This document shows positions 6,649 to 14,919 of a stretch of 32,437 nucleotides of DNA, piece after piece. The stretch comes from Rubrivivax sp. GTDB taxonomy: Bacteria > Pseudomonadota > Gammaproteobacteria > Burkholderiales > Burkholderiaceae_C. The notes beneath the pieces were generated by a model, which was not told the DNA's origin, did no database searches, and saw only the letters and a list, made by a program, of their open reading frames with translations. The translations under genes and the position numbers were made by a program. The stretch covers positions 1 through 32,437 of the forward strand of contig JAURZK010000162.1 of the NCBI GenBank assembly GCA_030653505.1, in the 5' to 3' direction. Positions within the stretch are counted from its first letter, which is position 1, and every line of letters starts with the position of its first letter.

Positions 6649-8888
6649 AGACGGGTGCGGCCGCCGTGCCCGCGGGCGCGGCCGCCATCGTGCACCTGGC
6701 CAGCGGCGGCGAGCCGGCGGAGGCCGACCCCGTCCAGCGTGCCCGCGCCTTCGCCGAGCCGCTGCTCACCGGGCAGACGCTGGACACCGGGGAAGACGCC
6801 CTGGGACACGCCGACGGCACCGCGGCGGTGCTGCGCCAGATCGGCGGCGGGCCGGCCTTGTGCGCGGCCAGCTACCTGGTCTACGCCGGGGACTACCTGC
6901 AACGCCCCGAGGAGGTCGTGAGCAAGGCCTTCGGCGAGAGTTACGCCAGCCTGGTGACGCTGACGCGCAAGCTGGTGCAGATCCAGCGCGCGGCGCGCGG
7001 CGCGCAAGCGGCCGACGGCACGCAAGGCCTGCAGACCGAACGGGTGCGCAAGATGCTGCTGGCCTTCAGCCGCGACCTGCGTGTGGTGCTGCTGCGCCTG
7101 GCCTCGCGGCTGCAGACGCTGCGCTGGTACGCCGCCACGCGCCAGCCCTGCCCGAGGCCGCTGGCCACCGAGTCTTTGCAGGTCTTCGCGCCGCTGGCCA
7201 ACCGCCTGGGCATCTGGCAGATCAAGTGGGAGATGGAAGACCTGGCCTTCCGCTTCCTGCAGCCGCAGGACTACCAGCACATTGCGCGCCTGGTCGATCA
7301 AAAGCGCGCCGAGCGCGAGCAGGGTGTGGCCGCGGCGCGCGAACAACTGGCCGCGCTGCTGGCCGCCGCCGGCCTGCGCGCCGACGTGCAGGGCCGGCCC
7401 AAGCACCTCTACAGCATCTGGAAGAAGATGCTGGGCAAACAACTGCCCTTCGAGCGTGTGCTCGACACGCGGGCGCTGCGTGTCGTGGTCGACGACGTGG
7501 CCGCCTGCTACATGGCCCTGGCGCGGGTGCACGAAGCCTGGGCGCCGGTGGACGGCGAGTTCGACGACTACATCGCGCGCCCCAAGGTCAACGGTTACCA
7601 GAGCCTGCACACCGTGGTGCGCGGCGACGACGGGCGGCCGCTGGAGGTGCAGATCCGCACGCATGCGATGCACGAGCACGCCGAGCACGGCGTGGCCGCG
7701 CACTGGATGTACAAGGAAGCGGGCGCGAAGGGCTACACGGGCGTCAGCGCGGCAGGCGAGTTCGAGGACCGTGTGGCCGAGGCGCGCAAGGCCGTGCTGC
7801 GCGAACTGCTGGCCTGGGAGCGCGACTTTGCCACCCGGGGTTCGGATGGGGGCACAGGCGGCGGTGCCGCAGCACAGACGGTCGACGCCGGCGATCGCAT
7901 CTACGTCTTCACGCCGCAGGCCACCATCATCGACCTGCCTGCCGGCGGCACGCCTGTGGACTTCGCCTACGCGCTGCACACCGACCTGGGCCACCGCTGC
8001 CGCGGCGCACGTGTCGACGGTGCCATGCTGCCGCTGAACACGCCCCTGAAGTCGGGCCAGACGGTGGAGGTGGTGGCGGTGAAGGAGGGCGGGCCGTCGC
8101 TGGACTGGCTCAATGCCGATCTGCACTACCTGGCCAGCCCGCGCAGCAAAAGCAAGGTGCGCGCCTGGTTCAACGCCGAGCAGCAGGCGCAGACCATCGC
8201 ACGCGGCCGTGAGGCGGTGGAAAAGCTGTTGCAGCGCACCGGTCGCACCGCGATGGAACGTCAGGCGCTGGCCGAACAGCTGGGCTTCAAGAACGCCGAA
8301 GCGCTGTTCGAGGTGGTGGGCAAGGACGAGTTCTCGCTGCGCAACATCGAGAACCTGCTGCGCCCGCCGGAGCCGCCGCCCGACGACGACCAGGTGTTGC
8401 TGCACGCCCCCCGCAGCGGCGGCACCGGCAGCCGCGGCGGCGTGCTGGTGGTGGGCATGGACTCGCTGCTGACCACGCTGGGCAAGTGCTGCCGCCCGGC
8501 ACCGCCCGACGCCATCACCGGCTTCGTCACGCGCGGCCGCGGCGTGGCCGTGCACCGCAGCGACTGCAGCAACCTGCGCCAGATGGCGCGCACCGCGCCG
8601 GGGCGTGTGATCGAGGTCGCCTGGAGCCGGCCCGTCGGCGACAAGCCCGCGGTCTATCCGCTGGACCTCGTCATCGAGGCCGACGACCGTGGGGGCCTGC
8701 TGCGCGATATCTCCGAGGTGTTCGCCAAGGAGAAGGTCAATGTCACCGGCGTGCACACGCAAAGTGCCAAGGACGGCAGCACGGCGTGGATGACCTTCAC
8801 CGTGGAGGTGAGCGACACGGCGCGGCTGGGCCCGGTGCTGGCGCAGATCCATCGCGTTGCGGGCGTCCGTCACGCGCGGCGCAAGTAG
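6645..8888 (+). CDS. relA: RelA-type (p)ppGpp synthetase with degenerate hydrolase domain
   Basis: Long RelA/SpoT homologue (747 residues), makes (p)ppGpp at the ribosome during amino-acid starvation. Domains in order: an HD-type region (about 45-190) in which the His-Asp motif is replaced (ASYLVYAGDYL where bifunctional enzymes have an LLHD-V-ED pattern), so it should not hydrolyse; the synthetase (about 250-360) with RPKHLYSIWKKM, DTRALRVVV, ARPKVNGYQSLHTVV and LEVQIRTHAMHEHAEHGVAAHW; TGS (about 417-475, DRIYVFTPQATIIDLP); a Cys-containing region (about 613-645, GKCCRPAPPDAITGFVTRG with a following HRSDCSN); and a C-terminal ACT domain (about 668-747). It starts inside the hydrolase stop (ATGA) with no strong ribosome site of its own. 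The gene ends 49 bases before tRNA-Val. Confidence 0.93.
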   Translation: MKTGAAAVPAGAAAIVHLASGGEPAEADPVQRARAFAEPLLTGQTLDTGEDALGHADGTAAVLRQIGGGPALCAASYLVYAGDYLQRPEEVVSKAFGESYASLVTLTRKLVQIQRAARGAQAADGTQGLQTERVRKMLLAFSRDLRVVLLRLASRLQTLRWYAATRQPCPRPLATESLQVFAPLANRLGIWQIKWEMEDLAFRFLQPQDYQHIARLVDQKRAEREQGVAAAREQLAALLAAAGLRADVQGRPKHLYSIWKKMLGKQLPFERVLDTRALRVVVDDVAACYMALARVHEAWAPVDGEFDDYIARPKVNGYQSLHTVVRGDDGRPLEVQIRTHAMHEHAEHGVAAHWMYKEAGAKGYTGVSAAGEFEDRVAEARKAVLRELLAWERDFATRGSDGGTGGGAAAQTVDAGDRIYVFTPQATIIDLPAGGTPVDFAYALHTDLGHRCRGARVDGAMLPLNTPLKSGQTVEVVAVKEGGPSLDWLNADLHYLASPRSKSKVRAWFNAEQQAQTIARGREAVEKLLQRTGRTAMERQALAEQLGFKNAEALFEVVGKDEFSLRNIENLLRPPEPPPDDDQVLLHAPRSGGTGSRGGVLVVGMDSLLTTLGKCCRPAPPDAITGFVTRGRGVAVHRSDCSNLRQMARTAPGRVIEVAWSRPVGDKPAVYPLDLVIEADDRGGLLRDISEVFAKEKVNVTGVHTQSAKDGSTAWMTFTVEVSDTARLGPVLAQIHRVAGVRHARRK

Positions 8889-8917
8889 GGCGCGAGGGCC
8901 GGCACGCTCCGCTCGTA

Positions 8918-8923
8918 TATACT
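8918..8923 (+). promoter_or_regulatory. Candidate -10 box for tRNA-Val
   Basis: TATACT lies in an AT-rich patch (GTATATACTTTT) that stands out from the GC-rich surroundings, 14 bases before the mature tRNA 5' end. This is the right distance for a start site with a very short leader. No convincing -35 element is seen 16-18 bases upstream. Confidence 0.5.
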
Positions 8924-8937
8924 TTTGGGCTGACTTC

Positions 8938-9014
8938 AGGCGCGTAGCTCAGCTGGTTAGAGCACCACCTTGACATGGTGGGGGTCGATGGTTCGAGTCC
9001 ATTCGCGCCTACCA
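8938..9014 (+). tRNA. tRNA-Val (anticodon GAC)
   Basis: A 77-base cloverleaf. The acceptor stem AGGCGCG (8938-8944) pairs with CGCGCCT (9004-9010), followed by discriminator A and an encoded CCA (9012-9014). The D arm contains AGCTCAGCTGGTTAGAGC. The anticodon stem is CCACC/GGTGG with loop TTGACAT, giving anticodon GAC at 8972-8974 (reads GUC/GUU valine codons). The T arm contains GGTTCGAGTCC. It is an isolated tRNA between relA and an efflux operon, followed at once by a strong terminator. No integrase or attachment repeat is seen beside it. Confidence 0.97.
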
Positions 9015-9022
9015 ATATGGAC

Positions 9023-9057
9023 AGCCCCGGTTCTCACGAGAGTGCCGGGGCTTTTTT
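9023..9057 (+). terminator. Rho-independent terminator after tRNA-Val
   Basis: AGCCCCGG (9023-9030) pairs with CCGGGGCT (9045-9052). The enclosed segment can extend the stem through TCTC/GAGA, and six T residues run to 9057. This is a classical intrinsic terminator eight bases after the encoded CCA. It should end the tRNA transcript and insulate the efflux genes. Confidence 0.93.
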
Positions 9058-9138
9058 GTGGCCGCGGCCGTGTGATCGGTCAGGGTGCGCGGGCGCAGGG
9101 GCAGGGCCGGCATCGGCGGCTGGCCGCAAGCGCCGCAA

Positions 9139-9170
9139 CGCCGCCGGCCGTTCGCGACATCCCGGCGGCG
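9139..9170. other. GC-rich inverted repeat in the leader of the efflux operon
   Basis: CGCCGCCGG (9139-9147) and CCGGCGGCG (9162-9170) form a perfect 9-bp stem with a 14-base loop, followed by TTT. It lies in the 206-base stretch between the tRNA terminator and the adaptor gene at 9264. It could be a second weak terminator or a structured leader element. In DNA this GC-rich it could also arise by chance. Nothing else recognisable is in this gap apart from the run-up to the start codon. Confidence 0.35.
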
Positions 9171-9263
9171 TTTCGTCGCAGCAGCCTGTCGGTCGCGCGG
9201 TGTGGGGCGTTACGCTCGCGCCTTCGTTTCTGCGGATCGGCGTGCCGGGCACGTCGCGTGAAC

Positions 9264-10424
9264 ATGCGCCCACACCTCTTCGTCCTGGCCTGCGTCGTGG
9301 GCCTGGCGTCCTGCGGCAAGTCCGGCCCGCCCGCCGGCAAGGCTGCCGGCCCGGCCGCTGCCGCCAGCGCCGCCGCGGCGGCCGCCACCCTGCTGCTGGC
9401 GCCTGAAGACCTGCTCGTCCTGCAGCCCAGCCTGCTCGCCAGCGGCCCCGTCATCACCGGCTCGGTGCAGCCCGAACGCCGCGCCGACCTGCGCGCCGAG
9501 GTGGCCGCGGTGGTGATGCAGGTGCTCAAGCAGAACGGCGAAAGTGTGCGGGCCGGTGAAGTGCTGCTGCGCCTGGACGACACCGCCATACGCGAGAGCC
9601 TGGGCTCGGCCGAGGAGGCCGTGCGCGCGTCGACGCAGGCCTTCGAGCAGACCGAGCGCCAGGTGCAGCGCCTGCGCACCCTGCAGGCCCAGGGCATGAC
9701 GTCGACACAGGCTCTGGAAGACGCCGAGGTGAGGCGCAACAACGCGCAGAGCGACCTCGTCGCGGCGCGCTCGCGGGTGGTCTCGGCGCGCCAGCAGATG
9801 GCGCGCACCTCGGTGCGGGCGCCCTTCGACGGCGTGGTCAGCGAACGCAAGGCCTCGGTGGGCGACACCGTGCAGGTGGGCCGCGAGCTGGTCAAGGTGA
9901 TCGACCCGCGGAGCATGCGCTTCGAGGGCCTGGTGTCGGCCGACCGCATGCTGGAGCTGAAGGTCGGGCAGGCGGTGTCGTTCCGGGTCAACGGCTTTCC
10001 GAACGGCGACTTCGTCGGCAAGGTGCGCCGCATCGACGCCGCGGCCAACGCCACCACGCGTCAGGTCGAGGTGGTGGCGTCCTTCGACAACCCGGCCGCC
10101 GCGCCCCAGGTGGCCGGGTTGTTTGCCGAAGGCAGGGTCGAGACTGGGGGAGCCCAGGCCCTGATGCTGCCCGGCAACGCCGTGGTGCGTGCCGGCGAGC
10201 AGGCCTTTGTCTGGCGGCTGGACGCCGACAAGCTGGTCAAGGTGCCCGTGCGGCTGGGCGAGCGCGACGCGCGCAGCGGTGAACTGCCGGTGCTGTCGGG
10301 CGTGGCTGCCGGCCAGCGCATCCTGCGCAGCCCGGGCAGCACGCTGGTCGACGGCCAGAGGTACGAGTTCGCCGCTGCCGGGCAGGCGGTCAACGCCTCG
10401 GCCTCCGCCGCAGCGGGCAAGTGA
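9264..10424 (+). CDS. RND efflux periplasmic adaptor lipoprotein (HlyD/AcrA family)
   Basis: Membrane fusion protein linking an inner-membrane RND pump to an outer-membrane channel. The 386-residue product starts with a lipoprotein signal peptide ending LASC, with C17 as the lipidated residue, followed by an Ala/Gly/Pro linker. Next come a lipoyl/barrel-sandwich half (about 55-105: ADLRAEVAAVVMQVLKQNGESV), a helical hairpin (about 107-175, heptad-like with Q- and R-rich faces), the second lipoyl half (VRAPFDGVVSERKASVGDTV, about 185-205) and a beta-barrel plus membrane-proximal part. The ATG at 9264 places the lipobox correctly; a GTG two codons upstream (9258) is an alternative. It is nine bases from the pump gene. 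No outer-membrane partner is encoded in the window, so the complex must borrow one. The cargo is unknown. Confidence 0.88.
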   Translation: MRPHLFVLACVVGLASCGKSGPPAGKAAGPAAAASAAAAAATLLLAPEDLLVLQPSLLASGPVITGSVQPERRADLRAEVAAVVMQVLKQNGESVRAGEVLLRLDDTAIRESLGSAEEAVRASTQAFEQTERQVQRLRTLQAQGMTSTQALEDAEVRRNNAQSDLVAARSRVVSARQQMARTSVRAPFDGVVSERKASVGDTVQVGRELVKVIDPRSMRFEGLVSADRMLELKVGQAVSFRVNGFPNGDFVGKVRRIDAAANATTRQVEVVASFDNPAAAPQVAGLFAEGRVETGGAQALMLPGNAVVRAGEQAFVWRLDADKLVKVPVRLGERDARSGELPVLSGVAAGQRILRSPGSTLVDGQRYEFAAAGQAVNASASAAAGK

Positions 10425-10433
10425 GGAGACACC

Positions 10434-13400
10434 ATGTTCCTTTCTGATTTCAGCATCAAGCGCCCGGTGGCGATGATCGTCATCATCGTCGGCCTGATGG
10501 CGCTGGGCCTGCTTGCGTTGAGCAAGCTGCGCGTGAACCAGATGCCCGATGTCGAGCAGCCCCTGCTGGTCGTGGCCATTCCCTACCCCGGCGCCAGCCC
10601 CGAGACGGTGGAGCGCGAGGTCGTCAACCGCATCGAGAAGGCGCTGCAGGGCATATCGGGCGTGACCGATGTGCGCAGCACGTCGAGCGAAGGCAACGCG
10701 CAACTGCTGCTGATCTTCAACTTCGACAAGAACATGATCGAGGCCGCCGACGAGGTGCGCAATGCCATCGCCTCGGTGCGCTACAAGCTGCCGGTCGAGA
10801 TGCGCGAGCCCATCCTGCGGCGTGTCGATCCGGCGGCCCAGCCCATCATGCAGCTGGCGTTGTCGTCCAGCAGCCTGAGCCACGCGCAAATCTCGCGTCT
10901 GGCCGAAGACGAGCTGTCCGACCGCTTCCGCGGCATCAATGGCGTGGCCGTGGTCAATGTCAACGGCGCGCTGCGGCGTGAGCTCAGCGTGCTGCTGCGT
11001 GCCGAGAAACTGCGTGAGTTCGAGGTCAGCGTTACCGAAGTCGTGGCGGCGCTGCGTGCGCAGAACGCCACCGCGCCGGTGGGCAAGGTGCGTGGCACGC
11101 TGCAGGACCAGAGCATCCGCCTCGTCGGCCGCATCGAGAACCCGGCCGAGTTCGGCCAGATCGTCATCAAGCGCCGCGGCAGTGAACTGGTGCGGCTGGA
11201 GCAGGTGGCGGTGGTGAAGGATGGCTTTGCCGAGCTCAGCAGCTTTTCGGTGCGCAGCGGCAACCCGAACGTGGGCCTTTCGATCACACGCACGCGCGTG
11301 GCCAGCACGGTGAGCGTGGCCGATGACATCCGCAAGCTGGTGGCCGAGATCAACACCACCTTGCCCGCCGGCACCAAGCTCGAAGTGACGCAGGACGGCG
11401 GCGAAAGCGCGAAGAACAGCCTGCGCAACGTCATCGAGGCGCTGGTCTTCGGCGCGGGCCTGACGATCTTCGTCGTCTACCTGTTCCTGAACTCGTGGCG
11501 CAGCACCTTGATCACGGCGCTGAGCCTGCCCACCAGCGTCATCGCCGCCTTCATCGCGGTGTGGCTGTGCGGCTTCACGCTGAACTTCATGAGCCTGCTG
11601 GGACTCAGCCTGGCCATCGGCGTGTTGATCGACGACGCCATCGTCGTGCGCGAGAACATCGTGCGCCACATGGAGCGCGGCGAGGACCGCCGCACCGCGG
11701 CGCTCAACGGCACCGCAGAGATCGGCCTGGCGGTGGCGGCCACCACCTTCAGCATCGTGGCCGTGTTCGTGCCAGTGGCCTTCATGCCCGGTGTCAGCGG
11801 CGAGTGGTTCCGGCCCTTCGGGCTGACGGTGGTGGCCAGCGTGCTGGTGAGCCTGTTCATCAGCTTCACGCTCGACCCCATGCTGTCGGCCTACTGGGGC
11901 GACCCCCCGGGCCACCACCAGGCGCCGAAGAAGGGCATCAGCCGCCTGCTGGCGCGTTTCAACACCTGGTTCGACCACCAGGCCGACCGCTACGGCCGTG
12001 TCATCGCCTGGGCGCTGCACCACCGGCGCTGGATGGCGGCCTTCGCGGTGGCGAGCTTCGTCGCCGCCGTCGGTCTGCAGGCGAAATTCGGCGGCTCCAG
12101 CTTCCTGCCGTCGTCGGACTTCGGCACCATCGCCATCGACGTGCGCGCGCCTTCGAGCAGCAGCCTGGAGTACGCGCGACTGAAGGTCGAGGCCGCCGCT
12201 GCGCTGGCGCGCACGCTGCCCGAGACCAAGGCCACCAACAGCTTCGTCAACCCGGGCGGCGGGCGCATCTACGTCGACATCGGCAAGAGCACGCAGCGCA
12301 AGCGCAGCTCGCAGCAGGTCGGCGTCGACCTGCGCAAGCTCACGGCGCGGCTGGTGGGGGCTGAATACGTGGTGCTCGACGACCTGAACATGGGCGCGCA
12401 GAAGCCGGTGCAGATCCGCTTCACGGGCGCCGACACACGCAAGCTGCTCGAGATCACCAGCGCCTTCATGGACAAGCTGCGCACCGTGCCCGGCGCGGTG
12501 GACGTGGGCCTGTCGGAGCAGGACCCGCAGGACGAGATGAAGATCGAGCTCGACCGCGGGCTGGCCAACACCTTGGGCATCAGCGTCAACGATGCCGCGC
12601 AGGCGCTGCGCGTGGCTTTTGCGGGCGTGGAGGTGGGCGACTGGGTCGACCCGGGCGGCGAGACACGAGACGTCGCCGTGCGCCTGCATCCCGACGACCG
12701 CGTCAGCGCCGCCAACATCGAGCGCCTGCCCATCGCGGTAAGCGGCAGCAACCGCATGGTGCCGCTGGAGCAGATCGCCACCGTGACCATGGGCAAGGGC
12801 CCGAGCCAGATCCAGCACAACGACGGCAAGCGCACCATCAGCGTGGCGGCCAACGTGCAGGGGCGGTCCCCGGGCGAGGTCACCGCCGACGCGCTGAAGC
12901 TGGCACGCGCGATGGACTACCCGCCTGGCTACGGCCTGGAACTGGCCGGCGCCTCGCGCGACCAGCAGGAGGTGTTCAAGCAGATGGGCATTGCGCTGGC
13001 CTCGGGCATCGCGCTGATGTACCTGGTGCTGGTGATGCAGTTCGGCAGCTTCACGGCGCCGCTGGCGGTGATGCTGTCGCTGCCACTGTCACTGATCGGC
13101 GTCGTGGCGGCCCTGTTGCTCACCGGCGGTACGCTGAACCTGATGAGCTTCATCGGCATCATCATGCTCATGGGCCTGGTGGCCAAGAACGCCATCCTGC
13201 TGCTCGACGCCGCCCGCGTGCAGGAAGCGCAGGGGGTGGACCGCGAAGAGGCGCTGATGGCCGCCGGCCGCAAGCGGCTGCGCCCCATCCTGATGACGAC
13301 CTTCGCACTGGTCGCCGGCATGTTGCCGGTGGCCATCGGCGTGGGCGAGGGCGGCGAGTTCTACCGGCCGATGGCGGTGGCCATCATCGGGGGCGTGATC

Positions 13401-13640
13401 ACGAGCACGCTGCTGACGCTGCTGGTGATTCCAAGCTTCTACGACAGCATCGAAACGGCGCGCGACCACATGGTGGCCAAGTTCAGGGGGCGCGAACTGC
13501 GCTGGAACACCCTGGCGGCGTTCTCGCTCACGGGGCTGGAGGTGGTGGCGGCGCTGAGCGGGCTTCGGCTGCTGTGGCGCGGGCTGACCGGCGGTGTGGG
13601 CTGGGTGCGCCGCCGCGGGGCAGGCACACAGCCGGCCTGA
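10434..13640 (+). CDS. RND efflux inner-membrane transporter (HAE1-like)
   Basis: Proton-driven inner-membrane pump of the RND superfamily (1068 residues, usual length for hydrophobe/amphiphile or multidrug pumps). It begins FLSDFSIKRPVAMIVIIVGLM, the first membrane helix, followed by the PN1 porter motif MPDVEQPLLVVAIPYPGASPE (quoted as the family signature region). Transmembrane helix 4 contains GVLIDDAIVVREN with the paired acids D400-D401 used for proton relay. The second half repeats the layout with GLVAKNAILLLDAARVQ. A GAGGAGAC ribosome site precedes the ATG. Substrate range cannot be read from sequence. The last 60 residues are Arg-rich and cytoplasmic. Confidence 0.93.
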   Translation: MFLSDFSIKRPVAMIVIIVGLMALGLLALSKLRVNQMPDVEQPLLVVAIPYPGASPETVEREVVNRIEKALQGISGVTDVRSTSSEGNAQLLLIFNFDKNMIEAADEVRNAIASVRYKLPVEMREPILRRVDPAAQPIMQLALSSSSLSHAQISRLAEDELSDRFRGINGVAVVNVNGALRRELSVLLRAEKLREFEVSVTEVVAALRAQNATAPVGKVRGTLQDQSIRLVGRIENPAEFGQIVIKRRGSELVRLEQVAVVKDGFAELSSFSVRSGNPNVGLSITRTRVASTVSVADDIRKLVAEINTTLPAGTKLEVTQDGGESAKNSLRNVIEALVFGAGLTIFVVYLFLNSWRSTLITALSLPTSVIAAFIAVWLCGFTLNFMSLLGLSLAIGVLIDDAIVVRENIVRHMERGEDRRTAALNGTAEIGLAVAATTFSIVAVFVPVAFMPGVSGEWFRPFGLTVVASVLVSLFISFTLDPMLSAYWGDPPGHHQAPKKGISRLLARFNTWFDHQADRYGRVIAWALHHRRWMAAFAVASFVAAVGLQAKFGGSSFLPSSDFGTIAIDVRAPSSSSLEYARLKVEAAAALARTLPETKATNSFVNPGGGRIYVDIGKSTQRKRSSQQVGVDLRKLTARLVGAEYVVLDDLNMGAQKPVQIRFTGADTRKLLEITSAFMDKLRTVPGAVDVGLSEQDPQDEMKIELDRGLANTLGISVNDAAQALRVAFAGVEVGDWVDPGGETRDVAVRLHPDDRVSAANIERLPIAVSGSNRMVPLEQIATVTMGKGPSQIQHNDGKRTISVAANVQGRSPGEVTADALKLARAMDYPPGYGLELAGASRDQQEVFKQMGIALASGIALMYLVLVMQFGSFTAPLAVMLSLPLSLIGVVAALLLTGGTLNLMSFIGIIMLMGLVAKNAILLLDAARVQEAQGVDREEALMAAGRKRLRPILMTTFALVAGMLPVAIGVGEGGEFYRPMAVAIIGGVITSTLLTLLVIPSFYDSIETARDHMVAKFRGRELRWNTLAAFSLTGLEVVAALSGLRLLWRGLTGGVGWVRRRGAGTQPA

Positions 13641-13699
13641 GGGTGGGTCGGGTCGTGCGCGGGCCTGCAGCGCCGACGGCGCCACGCCGGCGGCGTGCC

Positions 13700-13915
13700 T
13701 CAGTTCACCCGGGAGGTGAGGGCCACCTGGGCCTGTTGGGCGGGCTGTGCCTTGTGGGCGGTGCCTTCAGCAGCATCTGCTTCCACCTTCGGCAGCACGA
13801 CGTTGATGCCCAGGGTGAAGGCCATCAGCAGCACCGCGAACACCAGGGGTTCGACAGGCACCGGCTTGTTGCGGCGTACGGGCGGGGGCGGGGCGATCGA
13901 CGGAGCAGATTTCAC
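13700..13915 (-). CDS. Small single-helix membrane protein, unknown function
   Basis: A 71-residue frame with a GTG start at 13915 and TGA stop at 13700. The N-terminus is Pro- and Lys/Arg-containing (MKSAPSIAPPPPVRRNKPVP), followed by one clear membrane helix (VEPLVFAVLLMAFTLGINVV, about 22-41) and an Ala/Gln-rich tail, giving a probable N-in bitopic protein. I do not recognise the family. A tiny upstream frame (MSCFGYLQ, ATG at 13938) ends in a TGA that overlaps the GTG start as GTGA, which could couple translation. No clear ribosome site precedes the GTG. It lies alone between the efflux operon (convergent) and cysQ (divergent). It could be spurious, but the hydrophobic pattern is convincing. 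Confidence 0.5.
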   Translation of the reverse strand: MKSAPSIAPPPPVRRNKPVPVEPLVFAVLLMAFTLGINVVLPKVEADAAEGTAHKAQPAQQAQVALTSRVN

Positions 13916-14055
13916 TGTAAGTACCCGAAACAGGACATGGATAATTTAGCCATGCGAATGTGTCAGATCGATGCGCTGGCGCACTTACAGGCTGTGACGA
14001 ATTCACAGTACCAGGGGTGGGGCGGGCAAGAACCCCCCCATGTGCGGGTCCCCCC

Positions 14056-14838
14056 ATGACCGCTTTGGACAAGGATCTGCTGCCGGCGGTGGAAGCACTG
14101 GCGCGGGCGGCAGGTGCCCTCATCCTGGCGGTTTACGGTACGGATTTCGTTGTCCATGACAAGGCCGACGCCTCGCCGGTGACGCTGGCCGACGAACGCG
14201 CCGAGGCACTCATCACGCCGGCGCTGCGGGCACTTCAGCCGGCCTGGCCCGTGGTCGCCGAGGAAGCCGCAGCGCGGGGCGAGGCACCGGTGGCGGCAGA
14301 GGCCTTCTGGCTCGTCGACCCGCTGGACGGCACACGCGAGTTCGTGGCGCGCAACGGCGAATTCACGGTGAACATCGCGTTGGTGCGCCGAGGTCAGCCG
14401 GTGCTCGGCGTCGTCTTTCTGCCGGTGCCCGACCGGCTCTTTGCCGGCGTCGTGGGGCAGGGCGCGTGGCTGGAGGCCGGAGGTCAGCGTAGGGCCATCA
14501 CCGCGCGTGTGCAGCCTGCTGCCGGCGCCGTGGTGGCCTGCAGCAGATCGCACGGCGACATCGCCGCTCTGCAGGCCTGGTTGCAGGGCCAGCCGGTCGC
14601 GGCCTGGGTTCCGGCGGGCTCTTCGCTGAAGTTCGGCCTCATCGCTGCGGGTGAGGCCGATGTCTACCCGCGCTTGGGCCGCACCATGGAGTGGGACACC
14701 GCCGCAGGCCATGCCGTACTGGCGGCGGCGGGCGGAAGCGTCTGCGACCTGGACGGGCGGCCGCTGCGCTACGGCAAGCCCGGTTTCGAGAACCCGCACT
14801 TTGTCGCGCGCGGCGCTTCGGCCGGGCCGCCGGGGTAA
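14056..14838 (+). CDS. cysQ: 3'(2'),5'-bisphosphate nucleotidase CysQ
   Basis: Removes the 3'-phosphate from adenosine 3',5'-bisphosphate (and PAPS), recycling the by-product of sulfate assimilation; Mg2+-dependent and Li+-sensitive in the family. The 260-residue product is of inositol-monophosphatase fold with metal ligands E69 (VVAEEAAA), D88 and D91 in VDPLDGTREFVARNGEFTVN, and the second acidic site in MEWDTAAGHAVLAAAGG near residue 214. The KADASPVTLADERAE segment is typical of CysQ. The ATG at 14056 fits the family N-terminus; a longer frame from GTG 13960 would add an unrelated leader. A weak GATAAT (13940-13945) could serve as its -10. The upstream sequence shows CCCCCCATG twice in 17 bases. 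Confidence 0.92.
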   Translation: MTALDKDLLPAVEALARAAGALILAVYGTDFVVHDKADASPVTLADERAEALITPALRALQPAWPVVAEEAAARGEAPVAAEAFWLVDPLDGTREFVARNGEFTVNIALVRRGQPVLGVVFLPVPDRLFAGVVGQGAWLEAGGQRRAITARVQPAAGAVVACSRSHGDIAALQAWLQGQPVAAWVPAGSSLKFGLIAAGEADVYPRLGRTMEWDTAAGHAVLAAAGGSVCDLDGRPLRYGKPGFENPHFVARGASAGPPG

Positions 14839-14867
14839 GTCCGCGCCCGAGGCTGCGGGCCGGCTCC

Positions 14868-14873
14868 TAGAAT
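14868..14873 (+). promoter_or_regulatory. Candidate -10 box for phaR
   Basis: TAGAAT lies 47 bases before the preferred phaR start. A transcript from about 14880 would carry the GAGGAA ribosome site at 14907-14912 and would exclude the upstream in-frame ATG at 14872. No good -35 is visible. Confidence 0.35.
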
Positions 14874-14919
14874 GGCTGGGAACCCGAACCGAACCGCCCC
14901 AAAGCCGAGGAAAGCCCGC

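Noticed and set aside
6582..8873. 763-codon open frame on the minus strand
   Set aside because: Antisense of relA; low-complexity composition without recognisable motifs.
8938..9014. tRNA-Val as an integration site of a mobile element
   Set aside because: No integrase, no repeated tRNA 3' end downstream and no change in composition in the following genes.
9210..12818. 1202-codon open frame on the minus strand
   Set aside because: Lies opposite the well-supported adaptor and RND pump genes; its His/Ala/Arg/Gln-rich translation is the usual antisense shadow in high-GC DNA.
14872..14919. Longer PhaR start at 14872
   Set aside because: No ribosome site, and it coincides with a TAGAAT box; 14920 has GAGGAA at the right distance.
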